Source: Sphingopyxis macrogoltabida
Lineage (GTDB): Bacteria; Pseudomonadota; Alphaproteobacteria; Sphingomonadales; Sphingomonadaceae
Length of the DNA: 64,000 bases
Reading direction: 5' to 3'
NCBI RefSeq assembly: GCF_001307295.1
Contig: NZ_CP012700.1
Coordinates: forward strand, 2,731,001 to 2,795,000
How positions within the stretch are numbered: the first letter of the stretch is position 1; every line of letters starts with the position of its first letter. Shown piece by piece: positions 1 through 8,883 of the stretch. The notes beneath the pieces were generated by a model, which was not told the origin of the DNA, did no database searches, and was given only the letters and a program-made list of their open reading frames with translations. The position numbers and the translations under genes are program-made.

Positions 1-1
1 C

Positions 2-367
2 ACGATGTTCCGCGATCCCAATTGCGGTTGTTGCCTGAAATGGGCTGATCACGTCGAGCACAAAACGGATGCCGAGGTGACCTCGGTCGATACGACCGAA
101 ATGGCACGGATCAAAACCGAGCGCGGCGTGCCGCAAGAGCTCTGGTCGTGCCACACGATGGAAATCGAGGGCTACATGATCGAGGGCCATGTACCGGCAG
201 ATGCGATCGAACGATTGCTGCGCGAACGGCCGGAGGGCGTCACCGGGCTGGCCGTTCCCGGCATGCCCGTCGGCTCGCCCGGCATGGAATTCGAAAACCG
301 GATTCAGCCATTCGATGTGATCGCCTTTGGACCTAGCGGCCAAAGCGTGTTCGCATCCTACCCCTGA
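2..367 (+). CDS. DUF411 copper-binding protein (CopG-like), 5' end outside window
   Basis: Small periplasmic metal-binding protein of the DUF411 family, to which the copper-resistance protein CopG of Pseudomonas belongs. The visible part holds the family signatures: a Cys-rich loop (DPNCGCC) followed by KW, a CHTMEIEGYMIEGHVP segment with Cys/His/Met ligands, and a later GMPVGSPGME motif. An ATG lies at 5-7, but it falls directly on the first strand of the fold and leaves no signal peptide, while the frame is open to the left edge. The true start and signal sequence are therefore probably outside the window. It sits beside csoR and copA, which fits periplasmic copper handling. The family call is secure; the exact role is inferred from the neighbourhood. 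Confidence 0.85.
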   Translation, partial: TMFRDPNCGCCLKWADHVEHKTDAEVTSVDTTEMARIKTERGVPQELWSCHTMEIEGYMIEGHVPADAIERLLRERPEGVTGLAVPGMPVGSPGMEFENRIQPFDVIAFGPSGQSVFASYP

Positions 368-540
368 AACTCAAACCCTATCGGAGAAACACGACGAGAT
401 ATCTTACGGCGATAAAAATGACGAGCACGAGAGACGGCGGAGGAGGACAAGCCGCGAGCGGGTCACGATCATCACTGATGCGAAACGCCGCCAGGGTCCT
501 TCCCCTCCAAATCCCCATGCCTTGGCGGCGTAACCGATAT

Positions 541-825
541 CTATTTGGCCATCTTTTCGACCAATGCGACAAGTTCGGCGACTTTCTCCGACTGATCGGC
601 CTTATCGTCCGAAGCGATCGCTTCTTCGATGCAATGTCGGGCGTGAATGTCGAGGACCTTGATACGCGCCTGCCGCGCCGCCGCTTCGAGCGCGATGATC
701 TGCTGGAGAATATCCACACAATAGCGGTCTTCCTCCATCATTTTGACAATACCGCGAGCCTGCCCTTCGACACGTCGCATGCGGGTTATGGTGTTCGCAA
801 ATTTGCTGCTTTTTTTGTCGCTCAT
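541..825 (-). CDS. csoR: Cu(I)-sensing repressor CsoR
   Basis: Metal-sensing transcriptional repressor of the CsoR/RcnR family, an all-alpha DNA-binding protein released from DNA by Cu(I). I start it at the ATG at 825 (MSDKKSSK), which has a GGAGA ribosome site just upstream, rather than at earlier in-frame codons. With this start (94 residues) the ligands fall at Cys36, His61 and Cys65 (YCVDIL and HARHC), the same positions as the copper ligands of Mycobacterium tuberculosis CsoR. That favours Cu(I) sensing over formaldehyde or nickel. The N-terminal RMRRVEGQARGI motif is the family hallmark. It is transcribed divergently from the DUF5676/copA genes across a palindromic operator. Confidence 0.93.
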   Translation of the reverse strand: MSDKKSSKFANTITRMRRVEGQARGIVKMMEEDRYCVDILQQIIALEAAARQARIKVLDIHARHCIEEAIASDDKADQSEKVAELVALVEKMAK

Positions 826-890
826 GGTCGTTTCTCCGTTGGCCGAGACCAATCCCCCAAATCCTAGACGCTTGCAATCCTGCATCGCAA

Positions 891-912
891 ATACTATACC
901 CCCCTATAGTAT
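891..912. promoter_or_regulatory. CsoR operator (perfect palindrome around a C-tract)
   Basis: A perfect 8-bp inverted repeat, ATACTATA and TATAGTAT, separated by six C residues. It lies between the divergent csoR and DUF5676/copA genes. CsoR-type operators are A/T-flanked palindromes with a central G/C tract, so this is the likely CsoR binding site controlling both directions. The base pairing is directly visible; binding is inferred. Confidence 0.8.
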
Positions 913-931
913 ATTTCAATTGGAGCTTATA

Positions 932-1204
932 ATGTCTGATACGCCTTTGAGAGCCTCGATCATGACTTGGGGATGGACGCTGAGCGTCTTCCTTCTCGCC
1001 AGCTACCTCATCTGCATTGGTTTTGGGTTGCTCGCCCCTGCGCAATTCCGCATGCACGAGGCCTGGGCGCCGTGGCTCCCTGGGTTTGAATGGCTCACGC
1101 TGACCGGTTTCATCGCCGGGGCGATCGGCAGCTTTCTTTACGGTTGGTACATCGCGGGGCTGGCCGTGCCGCTCTACCGCTTCTTCCGAGCTCGCAACCG
1201 ATAG
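932..1204 (+). CDS. DUF5676 family small membrane protein
   Basis: A 90-residue inner-membrane protein with two or three hydrophobic segments (about residues 10-32 and 52-78). It matches the DUF5676 pattern: an N-terminal WGWTLS motif, a central [11 protein letters not shown] loop and a C-terminal [16 protein letters not shown] segment. The ATG at 932 follows TTGGAGC and lies just past the CsoR operator. DUF5676 proteins are recurrent neighbours of copper P-type ATPases, but their biochemical role is not known to me. Co-regulation with copA by CsoR is likely. Confidence 0.75.
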   Translation: MSDTPLRASIMTWGWTLSVFLLASYLICIGFGLLAPAQFRMHEAWAPWLPGFEWLTLTGFIAGAIGSFLYGWYIAGLAVPLYRFFRARNR

Positions 1205-1265
1205 CACTGATTGCATCTCGCTATCCGCAAGCTCGGTAGCATCATATGAACGAACGGAGCCGATA

Positions 1266-3473
1266 ATGGACCACGCTCATTGCGCGCATCAACATGGTGA
1301 CACCGCGGCAGCTGACGACGGACGATACGACGCCGTTCCAGCGGACTATGAAGGCCCGGTTTACACCTGCCCGATGCACCCCCAGGTTCGCCAACCCAAA
1401 ATGGGTTCGTGTCCGCTTTGCGGCATGGGGCTCGAACTTGAATCGGCCGCTATGGTCGAAGAGGGCCCCAACCCCGAACTCGTCGACTTTACCAGAAGGT
1501 TCTGGATCGGCGCGGTGCTCACACTCCCACTGCTGGTGCTCACAATGGGGCCATTTCTGGGCTGGCCAGGAGTGCGCGACATTCTGGGCGAGCGCGCCAC
1601 CTTGTGGACCGAATTCGTCTTGGGAACCCCTGTTGTTCTGTGGTGCGGATGGCCGTTTCTTGAACGGGGTTGGAACTCGTTCAGGACTTGGAACCTCAAC
1701 ATGTTCTCGCTCATCGCGATGGGCGTCAGCGCGGCTTGGATATTCAGTGTTGCAGCGATTGTTGCTCCCGATATTTTTCCCGACGGCTTTCGCGATGCCG
1801 AAGGCCACGTGGGTGTCTATTTCGAAGCGGCAGCGGTCATCGTAACTCTGGTCCTGCTAGGCCAGGTGATGGAGCTGCGTGCCCGTGAAGGCACCGGCAA
1901 AGCCATTCGTGCGCTGCTCGATCTCGCTGCTAAGACAGCCCGTGTGATCAGGGACAATGGCACCGAGGATGAAATCCCGCTCGAAGAGGTCGTTGTCGGC
2001 GACAGGATCAGAGTGAGACCGGGCGACAAAGTCCCGGTCGATGGCGTGGTTCTCAAGGGGCGCTCATCAATCGATGAAAGCATGATTACCGGCGAGCCCG
2101 TTCCGGTGGAGAAAGTCGAAGGGGACGGCGTCACAGGTGCAACAATCAATGGTACGGGCAGTCTCGTGATCGAGGCTAAGCGCGTCGGCTCCGATACGAT
2201 GCTTGCACAGATCGTCGATATGGTCGCCGCCGCTCAGCGCTCGCGCGCACCAATTCAGAAATACGCCGATAAGGTCGCTGGACTGTTCGTTCCGGCAGTC
2301 ATTGCGATTGCCAACCTCGCCTTCATCGCTTGGGCTGTCTGGGGACCGCAGCCTGCCTTGGCCTACGCGCTGGTAGCAGCTGTTGCCGTTCTGATCATTG
2401 CCTGCCCGTGCGCTCTTGGTCTTGCAACACCGATGTCGATCATGACTGCAACCGGCCGAGGCGCTCAGGTCGGAGTGCTCATCAAGAACGCCGAAGCGCT
2501 CGAGCGCTTCGAAACCATCGACACGCTGATTGTCGACAAGACCGGCACGCTCACCGAAGGAAAGCCCAGACTGGTTGCTGTCACCGCCGAGCCAGGGTTT
2601 GAACAAACGGAGCTGTTGCGCTTGGCGGCCTCGCTCGAACGCGGGTCCGAGCATCCGCTTGCAGAAGCGATCGTCCGCGGAGCCGAAGAGCGCGGTCTCG
2701 AGCTTGCAAGCGCGGAGGATTTCGAAGCGATTACCGGCAAGGGCGTGATTGGCCGCGTGGCCGACAAATCGGTTGCGCTCGGCAACCTCGCACTCATCAC
2801 CGATATGGGCCTTGATGGCAGATCGCTGAGCGAACAAGCCAATGTCCGGCGCGATGACGGTGAAACCGTGATGTTCGTGGTCGTTGGCGGCCAGATCGCA
2901 GGGCTCGTTGCCGTTGCCGATCCGATCAAGGAATCAACCCCGGATGCGATCCGTTCGCTTCATGAACTCGGTCTCACGATCATCATGGCTACAGGCGACA
3001 ATGAACGCACCGCACAAGCGGTCGCGGCCCGTCTCGGTATCGATGAGGTAAGAGCAGGCGTATTGCCCGAGGATAAGGCCAAGCTCATCCGCGATTTGCA
3101 AATGAAAGGCACCAAGGTTGCGATGGCAGGAGACGGGGTCAACGACGCGCCGGCGCTTGCGCAAGCCGATGTCGGCATCGCGATGGGCACCGGAGCCGAT
3201 GTTGCGATCGAGAGTGCGGGTATTACCCTGGTGAGGGGCAATCTCGACGGCATTGTGCGCGCGCGCAGGCTCGCGCAGGTTACGATGCGGAACATTCGCC
3301 AAAACCTGTTCTTTGCATTGATTTATAATGCTTTAGGCGTGCCGATCGCCGCAGGTTTGCTCTATCCTTTCTTTGGCATCCTGATCAGCCCGATGTTCGC
3401 GGCCTTTGCGATGAGCGCATCCTCGATCTCAGTGGTGGTCAATTCGCTTCGCCTGCGCGGCGCAAAGCTCTGA
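1266..3473 (+). CDS. copA: Copper-translocating P-type ATPase
   Basis: P1B-type ATPase that pumps Cu(I) out of the cytoplasm (735 aa). The His-rich N-terminus ([10 protein letters not shown]) is followed by a short heavy-metal-binding domain with CPMHP and CPLCGMGLE motifs, not the usual HMA ferredoxin-like domain. Core signatures are present in order: TGEPVPVEK (actuator), the membrane ligand motif [10 protein letters not shown], the phosphorylation site [20 protein letters not shown] (nucleotide binding) and [10 protein letters not shown] (hinge). The C-terminal helix pair has [11 protein letters not shown] and [15 protein letters not shown], both typical of the copper subclass. A GGAG site precedes the ATG. 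It lies 61 bp after the DUF5676 gene and probably shares the CsoR-controlled promoter. Confidence 0.95.
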   Translation: MDHAHCAHQHGDTAAADDGRYDAVPADYEGPVYTCPMHPQVRQPKMGSCPLCGMGLELESAAMVEEGPNPELVDFTRRFWIGAVLTLPLLVLTMGPFLGWPGVRDILGERATLWTEFVLGTPVVLWCGWPFLERGWNSFRTWNLNMFSLIAMGVSAAWIFSVAAIVAPDIFPDGFRDAEGHVGVYFEAAAVIVTLVLLGQVMELRAREGTGKAIRALLDLAAKTARVIRDNGTEDEIPLEEVVVGDRIRVRPGDKVPVDGVVLKGRSSIDESMITGEPVPVEKVEGDGVTGATINGTGSLVIEAKRVGSDTMLAQIVDMVAAAQRSRAPIQKYADKVAGLFVPAVIAIANLAFIAWAVWGPQPALAYALVAAVAVLIIACPCALGLATPMSIMTATGRGAQVGVLIKNAEALERFETIDTLIVDKTGTLTEGKPRLVAVTAEPGFEQTELLRLAASLERGSEHPLAEAIVRGAEERGLELASAEDFEAITGKGVIGRVADKSVALGNLALITDMGLDGRSLSEQANVRRDDGETVMFVVVGGQIAGLVAVADPIKESTPDAIRSLHELGLTIIMATGDNERTAQAVAARLGIDEVRAGVLPEDKAKLIRDLQMKGTKVAMAGDGVNDAPALAQADVGIAMGTGADVAIESAGITLVRGNLDGIVRARRLAQVTMRNIRQNLFFALIYNALGVPIAAGLLYPFFGILISPMFAAFAMSASSISVVVNSLRLRGAKL

Positions 3474-3586
3474 CCAGCATGGGGCAGCATTGCGCAGTCA
3501 CACCTGTGGCCAATGTGGTGAATATCCAGCCCTGATAAGCGAGTCTTTATCCAGAAGATATTGATTGCTCGAAAATTTCTTGAGGG

Positions 3587-4981
3587 ATGCGATCGAAATA
3601 TTCGTACCGAGTCTTGAAACCTTCGCCCGCCTTGAGGCGAATCACGGGGACTGTTTTGCAAACGCACGAGCACGACGACCAGACGAGCGGCACTCGCTCA
3701 ATAAGCCTTCTTGGCGGTGTCGCGATGGGCACGGGCGTGATGATTGGCGCCGGTATCTTTGCCCTGACGGGCCAGATCGCGGAACTGGCCGGGCCGCTCT
3801 TCCCTCTATCATTCATCGCCGGCGCGCTTGTCACGTCGCTTGCCGCATACAGCTACATCAAGATGTCGAACCGCTGGCCTTCATCCGGCGGCATCGCGAT
3901 GATCCTCCAAAAGGCGTACGGCCCCGGCGTTGTTGCCGCATCGGCCTCGCTCCTAATGGCGCTGTCGATGGTTATCAACGAAAGCCTCGTCGCTCGCACT
4001 TTCGCCACTTATGCTCTGCGGCCGTTCGAGTTGGAACAAAACGGTTTGCTGGTTTCAGTCCTGGCGCTGGGGCTGATCGTCTTCGCCTACCTTGTGAACG
4101 CCGCTGGAAATCGATCCGTCAGCGGGTTCTCCTTGGTCATGTCAGCTATCAAGATCGGCGGGATCGCCGTGTTTGCTATAGCTGCAATCTGGGTCAGCGG
4201 CTTTGCCTCGGGCGCGTTCAGCGAACCTGCCACGACGTCTAGCGGCGAGGCTCTGTTAGCTTCGGTAGCGTTCTCGATCCTGGCGTTTAAGGGGTTCACC
4301 ACGATAACCAATAGCGGGGGCGAGATTGTCGATCCCCACCGCAATGTCGGCCGCACGATAATGATTTCGATCGCGGTTTGCGTCGTTGTCTATTTGCTGG
4401 TCGCGGTTGCTGTAGGCTCAAGTCTCTCGATCGCCCAGATCGTGGAGGCGCGTGACTATTCGCTCGCTGCTGCTGCAGAACCCGCGTTGGGAGACCTCGG
4501 CTTTTACTTCACCGTCGCAATCGCGATCACCGCTACGGCTTCTGGTGTCATCGCCAGCGTTTTCGCCGTGTCACGAATGCTGACCATGTTGACCGAGATG
4601 GAGATGATCCCGCATAGCCATTTCGGAATGAGTGGCGGCATACGCAGCCATATGCTTGTCTATACGGTGGTCGTTGCAGGCGCTCTTGCGGTGCTCTTCG
4701 ACCTCTCTCGCATCGCCGCCTTGGGCGCCTTCTTCTACCTTGTAATGGACATGCTCGTGCACTGGGGGGTGTTTCGAAACCTGCGTGAGGAAATCGGCGC
4801 GCGCGCATCCATTCTGTTGGCCGCGCTCGCAGCAGACGCGGTGGTTTTAAGCGCATTCACATGGGTCAAACTGAAAAGCGATCCGGCGATCGTCCTCTAT
4901 GCCGTTCTTGGAATTGGCGCTGTGTTCATCGCCGAGTGGTTCTACCTCGCGCGTAGATCGTCGCAGGCGCAAGATTCCTAA
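3587..4981 (+). CDS. APC-superfamily amino-acid/polyamine-type permease
   Basis: Integral membrane transporter of 464 aa with about twelve hydrophobic segments. TM1 carries the APC glycine motif (GTGVMIGAGIFALTG), and NRWPSSGGIAMILQKAYGP resembles the conserved loop between TM2 and TM3. TM6-like residues read SVAFSILAFKGFTTITNSG. The substrate cannot be deduced. The start is uncertain: the ATG at 3587 gives a charged 23-residue extension, whereas a TTG at 3656, preceded by GGGGA, would start close to a His/Glu-rich HEHDD segment and TM1. It lies 113 bp after copA with no evident terminator, so read-through is possible. Confidence 0.8.
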   Translation: MRSKYSYRVLKPSPALRRITGTVLQTHEHDDQTSGTRSISLLGGVAMGTGVMIGAGIFALTGQIAELAGPLFPLSFIAGALVTSLAAYSYIKMSNRWPSSGGIAMILQKAYGPGVVAASASLLMALSMVINESLVARTFATYALRPFELEQNGLLVSVLALGLIVFAYLVNAAGNRSVSGFSLVMSAIKIGGIAVFAIAAIWVSGFASGAFSEPATTSSGEALLASVAFSILAFKGFTTITNSGGEIVDPHRNVGRTIMISIAVCVVVYLLVAVAVGSSLSIAQIVEARDYSLAAAAEPALGDLGFYFTVAIAITATASGVIASVFAVSRMLTMLTEMEMIPHSHFGMSGGIRSHMLVYTVVVAGALAVLFDLSRIAALGAFFYLVMDMLVHWGVFRNLREEIGARASILLAALAADAVVLSAFTWVKLKSDPAIVLYAVLGIGAVFIAEWFYLARRSSQAQDS

Positions 4982-5040
4982 CCCAAGATCTCTGTTGAGG
5001 AAAGGTGGCGGCCACTCAACCGCGGCCGAGACCATGAGGA

Positions 5041-5063
5041 AAGTTTCATCAATTTTGAAACTT
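5041..5063. repeat. Short inverted repeat upstream of the glutaredoxin-MauE operon
   Basis: AAGTTTCA and TGAAACTT form a perfect 8-bp stem with a 7-nt loop, 57 bp before the next gene. The stem is A/T-rich and no T-run follows it, so an operator or weak attenuator is as likely as a terminator. Confidence 0.35.
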
Positions 5064-5119
5064 CTTCGGACGGTTTGGGTAAGAATCCACAACGTCGGAA
5101 TGAATGAAACGAGGCCTAA

Positions 5120-5869
5120 ATGACCACGAAAACTGCAAAAGTTTACCGGATGGTGATGGACGATCACACCTGTCCCTATGGAATCAAGACGGTCGATCTT
5201 CTCAAGCGCCAGGGCTTCGAAGTCGAAGACCATCACTTGACGAGCAGGGACGAGACCGATGCTTTCAAGGAAAAGCATCAGGTCGAAACCACACCGCAAA
5301 CCTTCATCAACGGAGATCGGATCGGCGGCTATGACGACGTGCGCGAACACTTCGGGAAAAGCCGCTCGCAGCCCGAAGAAGGCGAGACAAGTTATCAGCC
5401 TGTAGTGGCGATTTTTGCGGTCGCACTGCTGCTGGGGCTTGGCCTAAGCTGGTCGTTCTTCGAAACGCCTTTCACTGTCCGTGCAGCCGAGTGGTTCGTC
5501 AGCCTTTCTATGACGCTGCTCGCGCTTCAAAAGCTGCAGGATGTTCGCAGCTTCTCCACGATGTTCCTGAACTACGACCTGCTCGCCCAAAGGTGGGTGC
5601 CCTATTCCTTTATCTATCCCTTCGGCGAGGCAGCCGCCGGAATTTTGATGACTGCGGGCGCCTTGACGTGGCTTTCGGCACCGCTCGCGCTCTTCATCGG
5701 GACGGTCGGCGCAGTGAGTGTCTTCAAGGCTGTCTATATCGATAAACGTGAATTGAAATGTGCCTGTGTTGGTGGCGGGAGCAACGTGCCGCTCGGTTTC
5801 GTCTCGCTGACCGAGAACCTGTTCATGATTGGTATGGGCCTTTGGATGGGCTTCAAGGCCTTTGCATGA
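5120..5869 (+). CDS. Glutaredoxin-MauE/DoxX fusion membrane protein
   Basis: Two-domain redox protein (249 aa). Residues 6-75 form a glutaredoxin-like domain with a HTCPYGIK active site: one cysteine only (CPYG), so monothiol rather than dithiol chemistry is expected. TTPQTFINGDRIGG holds the cis-proline and glutathione-binding segment. Residues 90-249 are a four-helix MauE/DoxX-type membrane domain ending in a CACVGGGSNVPLGFVSLTEN motif, where two further cysteines could exchange electrons with the glutaredoxin module. The downstream ion-channel gene starts inside its stop codon (ATGA). The position in a metal-resistance island suggests thiol or metal redox handling at the membrane; the substrate is unknown. 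Confidence 0.8.
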   Translation: MTTKTAKVYRMVMDDHTCPYGIKTVDLLKRQGFEVEDHHLTSRDETDAFKEKHQVETTPQTFINGDRIGGYDDVREHFGKSRSQPEEGETSYQPVVAIFAVALLLGLGLSWSFFETPFTVRAAEWFVSLSMTLLALQKLQDVRSFSTMFLNYDLLAQRWVPYSFIYPFGEAAAGILMTAGALTWLSAPLALFIGTVGAVSVFKAVYIDKRELKCACVGGGSNVPLGFVSLTENLFMIGMGLWMGFKAFA

Positions 5870-6279
5870 TTGGCGCCCTGCTTCTCTCGGTTGCCCTCTT
5901 CTTGTTGGCGATTGCCTCACACTTAACGACGCTTGGTGCCGCGCACAGACTTGTCGATAGGCGAACCGATCTCTCTGCGAAGATGGCGGTTTCGCTCATG
6001 GTGCTGTTCTCGCACCTCCTGGTTGCGGCCTTGTTCGGTTTTGGGTTCTGGTTCGGCACCGCGTGGGGGCTGGGTAGCTTCGACACACCGGACGCCATGA
6101 CCTGGATGGACTACTTCTATTTCTCCCTCATCAACGTGACCACGCTCGGATTGGGAGACATTTATCCCACCGATCACCTGAGGGTGATCGCTGGAATCGA
6201 GGCCCTGACAGGCTTCGCTTTGATTAGCTGCTCGGCCCAATTGTTCTGGAAGATGATGACACAAGGAGAAACACAATGA
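5866..6279 (+). CDS. Two-TM potassium-channel-like protein
   Basis: Small membrane protein (137 aa) of the ion channel (Ion_trans_2) type. A long N-terminal hydrophobic segment is followed by TM1 (about residues 40-65), a pore-loop segment with [10 protein letters not shown], and TM2 (about 105-130). The filter-like TLGLGD differs from the canonical TVGYGD of K+ channels, so ion selectivity is open. The ATG at 5866 overlaps the stop of the glutaredoxin-MauE gene, indicating translational coupling. No ligand-binding domain is visible. Confidence 0.7.
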   Translation: MIGALLLSVALFLLAIASHLTTLGAAHRLVDRRTDLSAKMAVSLMVLFSHLLVAALFGFGFWFGTAWGLGSFDTPDAMTWMDYFYFSLINVTTLGLGDIYPTDHLRVIAGIEALTGFALISCSAQLFWKMMTQGETQ

Positions 6280-6530
6280 CCGATAAATCGCACTCCTCTC
6301 ACGAGGGTGGAGGAGGCAATTACTGGCGTTTCATGGCCATGGTCGCGACATCGACCGCGATCATGACCAGCGAGCGAGCAAGCCTCAAAGATCCCCGTGT
6401 GCGCGAACTCGCGAAAGCGATCATCGTCGCGCAGCGCCGGGAGATCGCTGAGATGAAATACCTTATCGACGACATCGAACAAAACGGTCCGCGGACCGAA
6501 GAACGTTTGCCTGAGGAGATCCAGCAATGA
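6276..6530 (+). CDS. Short DUF305-like protein
   Basis: An 84-residue protein whose middle part ([19 protein letters not shown]) matches the C-terminal helix of DUF305 domains, normally periplasmic ferritin-like four-helix proteins. It is much shorter than usual and lacks the first half of the domain and a clear signal peptide, although a weak hydrophobic stretch ([15 protein letters not shown]) could anchor it. The N-terminus is His/Gly-rich (HSSHEGGGG), perhaps metal-binding. It overlaps its upstream and downstream genes by 4 nt each. Confidence 0.6.
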   Translation: MTDKSHSSHEGGGGNYWRFMAMVATSTAIMTSERASLKDPRVRELAKAIIVAQRREIAEMKYLIDDIEQNGPRTEERLPEEIQQ

Positions 6531-7015
6531 GAAGCGCCGCTATCCTAACCCTGGCGACCCTTGGCCTCGCTGCGTGCAACACAAACACCGCCCCCGGCAA
6601 CGACCGCGAGGCACATCTCGATCCGCCCGTGCAAGCAGCTCCCATTGAAGATGCAAGCACCGCGCTTGCCAATCTCAGCCCTGGGCTGATGCTTCCTGAA
6701 ACCATGACTGATGCCGATCTGGCAGCCCTCGATGCAGAAGGCGATTGCCAATTCCGGCTCACCGAGGTCGCCTATCCCTCATTCGTGTATGACAGCGAAG
6801 GGCAAGGAGCGATGAAGATCAACGGTCGGCTCATCCCGGTCTCCAGAGATGAACAAGGGAACTATTCGAATGGCGAGCTTCGGGTGACCACCCGCTTGCT
6901 GGATGATGAAGGCACAGCTGGGCTCCGTATGCAGGAAATGATCGTCGTCGCGCCTCGTGCTTCTGATGAGTTTGGTTTCTGGGGCTATACTACTTGCGGG
7001 ACGGAAGGTGCATGA
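6527..7015 (+). CDS. Predicted lipoprotein of unknown function
   Basis: A 162-residue exported protein with a lipobox-like signal peptide (LATLGLAAC, Cys at about residue 16), so probably membrane-anchored. The mature part has no motif that I can assign to an enzyme family. Two cysteines (DCQF and TTCGT) could form a disulfide. The start overlaps the DUF305-like gene by ATGA, making it the fourth member of a coupled set with the glutaredoxin-MauE fusion and the channel. I have only a vague sense of a DUF family restricted to alphaproteobacteria and cannot name it reliably. Confidence 0.65.
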   Translation: MRSAAILTLATLGLAACNTNTAPGNDREAHLDPPVQAAPIEDASTALANLSPGLMLPETMTDADLAALDAEGDCQFRLTEVAYPSFVYDSEGQGAMKINGRLIPVSRDEQGNYSNGELRVTTRLLDDEGTAGLRMQEMIVVAPRASDEFGFWGYTTCGTEGA

Positions 7016-7043
7016 AACCGCGAGCGCTGATCATGATCGCGCG

Positions 7044-7068
7044 GCCTGATGTCGCGTTAGCGACAGGC
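7044..7068 (+). terminator. Possible hairpin terminator after the lipoprotein gene
   Basis: GCCT...GTCGC-GTTA-GCGAC...AGGC forms a bulged 9-bp G/C-rich hairpin 28 bp downstream of the lipoprotein stop. No clear T-run follows, so termination is uncertain. Confidence 0.35.
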
Positions 7069-7169
7069 TCTCATGAGATCGCTGAAGGCGGTCCCTGCCT
7101 CCTTTCTTGCAGAGAAGAGACAGGGCGGCTTGTGAAACCAGAGCTTAGCATTTAGCGTAAAGACCAAGC

Positions 7170-7535
7170 ATGGCTTTGTATCGAACCTTTCTGACGTTGT
7201 TCCTCTGTTTTGGCTTGATCTTCCAAGGGTCAGCGACAGCAGCTGCGATGCCTCAGACAGAGCCGATGCTGGCTTCTGATTGCGCTCAGATGATGCACCA
7301 CTCGGAAAAAGGTGAGGCCGCTCATCACCATGGCGATGATACTGACGCCCCGTGTGAGAACATGTCGGTTGATTGCTTGCTGGCCATGAATGCGGTTTCT
7401 GCTGTTTGGGTGGGGAGCGATGCGCCTTCGCATGTTGTTAAGCCATTTTCCGACGGCCCTGTGTATTTGTCGAACATTACCTCACCTCTGCTCAGTCGCG
7501 CTTCTGCGCCCGATTACCCCCCTCCACGAATCTGA
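7170..7535 (+). CDS. Exported His/Met-rich small protein preceding the Cus operon
   Basis: A 121-residue protein with an N-terminal signal peptide (about residues 1-27, ending ATAAA). The mature region is rich in His, Met and acidic residues (QMMHHSEKGEAAHHHGDD), as expected for a periplasmic copper chelator or sensor, and has three cysteines. It resembles the poorly described secreted proteins found in front of cusC/copB-type efflux genes in alphaproteobacteria. The function is inferred only from composition and position, 112 bp before the TolC-like gene. Confidence 0.55.
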   Translation: MALYRTFLTLFLCFGLIFQGSATAAAMPQTEPMLASDCAQMMHHSEKGEAAHHHGDDTDAPCENMSVDCLLAMNAVSAVWVGSDAPSHVVKPFSDGPVYLSNITSPLLSRASAPDYPPPRI

Positions 7536-7647
7536 CTTGATTGAATAACCTGAAGGCGAATTGCCCCTTCTGATTGCGCGGTCTCAGCGCTGCAATGCAC
7601 CGTCATTGCCGCCGGACCTCGGCACGCACATCAAGTGAGATTTTTCC

Positions 7648-8883
7648 ATGAAACGGTCCATAGGCGGTATCCTTGCCGCCGCCCTGATGCCAGCGCAGGT
7701 GGTGCTTGCGCAGCCAATTGGCTATGAAGAAGCCTTGCGAGCAGCGCGCGAAGATCAGCCGCTGCTCCAGGCCGCGCAATTGCGTATCGACGGCACGCGA
7801 GATGCCTCGGAAGCCGCAGATGAACTGCCCGATCCTGTGCTGCGTGGCGGGATTGCAAACTTGCCAATTACAGGGCCAGTAGCGTTCGAGTTTGATCGCC
7901 AGCTTCCAACGCAGATTGCTGTTGGCATTGAGCAACCAATCCCGAACCTGGCCCGGCGCAGAGCCCGTCGAGACGTAGCGGAGTCAGATGTAGCGCTCGC
8001 GCAAATGCGATTTGGGGTTGCGCAGCAGCGGATCGATATCGCCACGTCAACTGCCTGGATCGACCTGTATTATGCGGAGGAAAAACTCGCCTTCGCGCAT
8101 ACGGCTCTCAGCGATCTGCGCAGGCTTCAGCCGGTGGCGAACAGCGCCGTCGCTTCGGGATCGGCTCGTCCGGCCGAAAGCCTCGCCATTCGCCGAGAGC
8201 TTCTGGTCATCGAAGATGCGATCACAAGAATTGAAGCCGAGAGAGATGCCGCACGTGCCATGCTCTCGAGCTACATTCACACAGACGATCCCACTATCTC
8301 GGGAAATGCACCAGCGGCTGATGTCGACCAAGAAAGCCTCGAGCAAGCACTGGATCTCAACCCAGTCATTCGTCTTGCCGATGCCGCCACCGGACGCGCG
8401 CAAGCAAACGCGGACATGGCGCGCGCTGACTTGCGCCCCGACTTTGGAGTGAGCGTGAATTATGGGCGACGCGATCCAGCCTTCGGTGACGCCTTCTCTG
8501 TCATGGGATCGGTTACTCTGCCCATCTTCACCGATCGACGTCAAAAGCCGCGCATTCGTGCCGCCGAAGCAGAAGCCGCTGCAGCGCAGGCAGAGCGCGA
8601 TGATCGTTTGCGGGCTCTGCGGGTGCAATTCGAATCCGATCTCGCATCGTGGCGCAGTGCAAAGCGCCAATGGGAACGTGCGCGCGATGAATTGCTTCCG
8701 CTGGCCCGGCAACGGGTCGAACTGGAAACGGCAAGTTTTGCTGCCGGTAACGCAGACCTGATCGATGTGATTGCGGCAAAGGCGGACCTGGCCTTGCTCG
8801 ATCTTGAAATTTTCGAACGCGAGGCCGCCACGGTGGAATGGGCCGAGATGCTTCGCTTGACCTATGGGGAGCAACAGCCATGA
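7648..8883 (+). CDS. TolC-family outer-membrane efflux protein (CusC/CzcC-like)
   Basis: Outer-membrane channel subunit of a tripartite heavy-metal efflux pump (411 aa). It has a signal peptide (ending VVLAQP), then two outer-membrane efflux repeats (about residues 22-205 and 225-405) dominated by long Ala/Glu/Arg-rich coiled-coil helices. No lipobox Cys is visible, unlike E. coli CusC. It heads the operon with cusB (4-nt ATGA overlap), cusA and cusF. Confidence 0.88.
   Translation: MKRSIGGILAAALMPAQVVLAQPIGYEEALRAAREDQPLLQAAQLRIDGTRDASEAADELPDPVLRGGIANLPITGPVAFEFDRQLPTQIAVGIEQPIPNLARRRARRDVAESDVALAQMRFGVAQQRIDIATSTAWIDLYYAEEKLAFAHTALSDLRRLQPVANSAVASGSARPAESLAIRRELLVIEDAITRIEAERDAARAMLSSYIHTDDPTISGNAPAADVDQESLEQALDLNPVIRLADAATGRAQANADMARADLRPDFGVSVNYGRRDPAFGDAFSVMGSVTLPIFTDRRQKPRIRAAEAEAAAAQAERDDRLRALRVQFESDLASWRSAKRQWERARDELLPLARQRVELETASFAAGNADLIDVIAAKADLALLDLEIFEREAATVEWAEMLRLTYGEQQP

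Noticed and set aside
602..1216. Long open frame on the minus strand overlapping csoR and the operator
   Set aside because: It runs through csoR in another frame and through the clear operator. Its composition is Arg/Gln-rich shadow sequence with no recognisable domain.
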